7,084 nucleotides of DNA. Source: Rikenellaceae bacterium (lineage in GTDB: Bacteria; Bacteroidota; Bacteroidia; Bacteroidales; Rikenellaceae). The notes beneath the pieces were generated by a model, which had not been told where the DNA came from, ran no database searches, and saw only the letters and a list, made by a program, of their open reading frames with translations. Of the stretch, positions 5,422-7,084 are shown in pieces. Position 1 is the stretch's first letter, and each line of letters starts with the position of its first letter. The stretch lies in the NCBI GenBank assembly GCA_021203585.1, contig JAJQAW010000372.1, positions 1 through 7,084 of the forward strand. The letters run 5' to 3'. Made by a program: the position numbers and the translations under genes.

Positions 5422-7079
5422 TTATCCGGGCAAAATATTATAGAGGTATCTCTTGATGCTTTTCTTGGGGGTCTTTTCAAACTCGGTCGGGAAAAGGACG
5501 ATTTCGGAGATTTGCTCGTAGGCAGCCAACCTGTGATTGACCGCGACTCGATTTTCTTCCATCAGGGCCCGAAACCGTTCCAGCTCATTGTTGACCTCTC
5601 CGTGGGTACTCAGATCGTAATCCGGATAAACCAAGGCCACCAGCCATCCGCTTCTTTCGACGACCAGGCTTTCGGAAACTCCCGGCATATTGTTGATTTT
5701 CGCTTCGATTTCTTCCGGATAAATATTCTGGCCGTTCGAGCAAAGAATCATGCTTTTGCAACGTCCCCGGATAAACAGGGAGTTATCCGGTCTTGAGCCA
5801 ACCGTCCTCGGTAAAAACGGCCTGGATCGCTTCCTGGTTTTTGTAATAACCCAACATCATGTTTTCGCCCCGGGTCTGAATTTCTCCCACTACCCGATAC
5901 GGGTCGGTAGAATCGATTCTTACCTCCATAAAGCCTTTGAGCGGTCTTCCGCAGGAATGCGGAACGAAATGTTCCGCCCGCGAAAAACTGATCAGCGGAG
6001 CGCATTCGGTCATGCCGTACCCTACGGTGATGGGAAACCGGATTTTACACAAGAATTCTTCGACCTCCCCGGTTGAGCGGTGCTCCTCCGGCGACGATCA
6101 TTTTAAACTTCCCGCCCAAGGCATCGGAAAGTTCTTTTTTAGCCGATTCGTAAATTTTATCCCGCAATAGGGGAATTTTTAGAGCCAATTGTACGGTTTT
6201 TCGCTGCATTTGCGGCAGAACCTGTTTTCGATATATTTTCTCGAGTACCAGGGGAACCGTAAATATGATATCCGGCTGGATTTTCCGGGCTGCCTCCATC
6301 AGAATTTTCGGGGAGGGAATTTTTCCCAGCAGGGTCAGGTGGCTACCAACGGCTATCGGCAGTAAAAAATCGAGCGTGCAACCGTAGGTATGTGCCAGCG
6401 GAAGAAAAGAGAGTGCCCGGCTTCCTCGCCAATGAACTTTTTCTCCGATGGCATACAGCACGTTTCCGGTCAAATTATTGACCGAAATCATGACTCCTTT
6501 GCTGAATCCGGTGGTTCCGGAGGTGTAGTTCAGCAGTACCAGATCTTCGTTCTTTACCGCTGCGAAACAGACTTGTTGCGGAGTGAAACCTTCCGGATAG
6601 GCTTTTTCGAACTGGCGATCCAGCGATTCGGTAAAATTCCGAATCGCGCTGCCCAGTCCGTCGTACAGGCAGGTGAAATCGGTCAGCGAAAAAACCGCTC
6701 GAATCCGTTCCACTTTACTGGGAACAATGGAATCCCAGTATTGATCGCCCACGAAGAGCAGCACCGAATCGGAATGGTTAACAATATGTTGGATATCGTT
6801 GGAATTGAAATCCTGCAAGATCGGCACGATCACGGCTCCGTAGGTCATGGTGGCCATATAAACCAGACACCACCGCACGTTATTCCGTCCGTAGAGAGCA
6901 ATTTTATCTCCTTTTTTGACGTGGCACTCCCGGAACAGCAAATGGAGTTTGGCGATTTCTCGGGCCGCCTCTCCATAGGTAAACCGGTCTTCCGCTTTAA
7001 AATAATCCGATAGGCAGGGCAGTTCCCAGTTCGCCCGGAAGCTCTCCTGGTAGATCCGGATCAAATTTTCTTTTAACAT
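5422..7079 (-). pseudogene. Long-chain acyl-CoA synthetase-like (AMP-binding) gene with two frame lesions
   Basis: Three consecutive minus-strand frames (7079-6045, about 6070-5783, about 5787-5422) together spell one adenylate-forming enzyme that would activate a fatty acid to its acyl-AMP and then its CoA thioester. The first part has the phosphate loop YTSGTTGFSKGV (185-196) and LPLAHTYG (226-233). The second has YGMTEC, GEIQTRGENMMLGYY and GWLKTG. The third has LFIRGRCKSM, NGQNIYPEEIE and the C-terminal catalytic-Lys region KTPKKSIKRYLY. Lesion 1 is one extra G in a G4 run (C4 on the plus strand, 6067-6070): removing it restores LNREVEEFLCKIRFP. Lesion 2, at about 5787/5788, joins WLKTG to DNSLFIRGR with the usual GDLGxID segment missing; about 23 bases appear lost. 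Repairing both gives 559 residues, normal for the family. The lost Asp binds the adenylate ribose. All remaining motifs are well preserved, so decay is recent or the lesions are assembly faults. The start codon is 5 bases from the window edge, so its promoter is not visible. Confidence 0.8.
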
Positions 7080-7084
7080 AGCAA

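Noticed and set aside
5068..5796. Plus-strand open frame of 242 codons
   Set aside because: It runs antisense across the membrane protein gene and the 3' end of the acyl-CoA synthetase gene, both of which have family or promoter support on the minus strand.
6390..7013. Plus-strand open frame of 207 codons
   Set aside because: It is antisense to the phosphate loop and the rest of the N-terminal part of the acyl-CoA synthetase.

Overview
This window looks like Bacteroidota chromosome, most likely order Bacteroidales. It holds two perfect copies of the Bacteroidetes -7 promoter element TAnnTTTG, one with a correctly spaced -33 TTG. Start codons generally lack a strong Shine-Dalgarno sequence, and the first gene matches the EF-G2 paralogue described in Bacteroides. 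I cannot name the genus. The window is an ordinary chromosomal stretch; I see no phage, transposase, CRISPR array or RNA gene.

Layout. The left half is on the plus strand: a 718-residue EF-G paralogue (195-2351), a strong bidirectional terminator (2456-2496), a consensus promoter (2527-2556), and a MeaB/ArgK/MMAA-type GTPase (2582-3697). The right half is on the minus strand and is read from the right edge inward: a long-chain acyl-CoA synthetase-like gene broken by two lesions (7079 to 5422), a small single-pass membrane protein with a cysteine cluster under its own promoter (5366 to 5085), a 60-bp inverted-repeat element (4960-5019), and an exported alkaline-phosphatase-superfamily hydrolase (4917 to 3727). 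The two blocks converge across a 29-bp gap at 3698-3726.

Most interesting content. The EF-G paralogue keeps all five EF-G domains and the decoding-centre tip of domain IV. However, the histidine that activates water for GTP hydrolysis is a serine, the P-loop aspartate is a serine, and the switch I threonine is a tyrosine. By hand count domain IV is 26 residues longer than in E. coli EF-G. This fits the starvation-associated Bacteroides EF-G2, which was reported to translocate without GTP hydrolysis and to depend on a 26-residue region absent from canonical EF-G. Its 5' leader carries a perfect 7-bp hairpin right at the predicted transcript start.

How the genes fit together. MeaB serves the B12-dependent methylmalonyl-CoA mutase of the succinate/propionate route. 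It is separated from the EF-G2 gene by a terminator and has its own promoter, so the two are probably not one operon. The acyl-CoA synthetase would have activated fatty acids, but a one-base insertion plus an inferred deletion of about 23 bases, which removes the adenylate-binding Asp motif, make it a probable pseudogene. The membrane protein and the exported hydrolase have no evident link to each other or to the left block.
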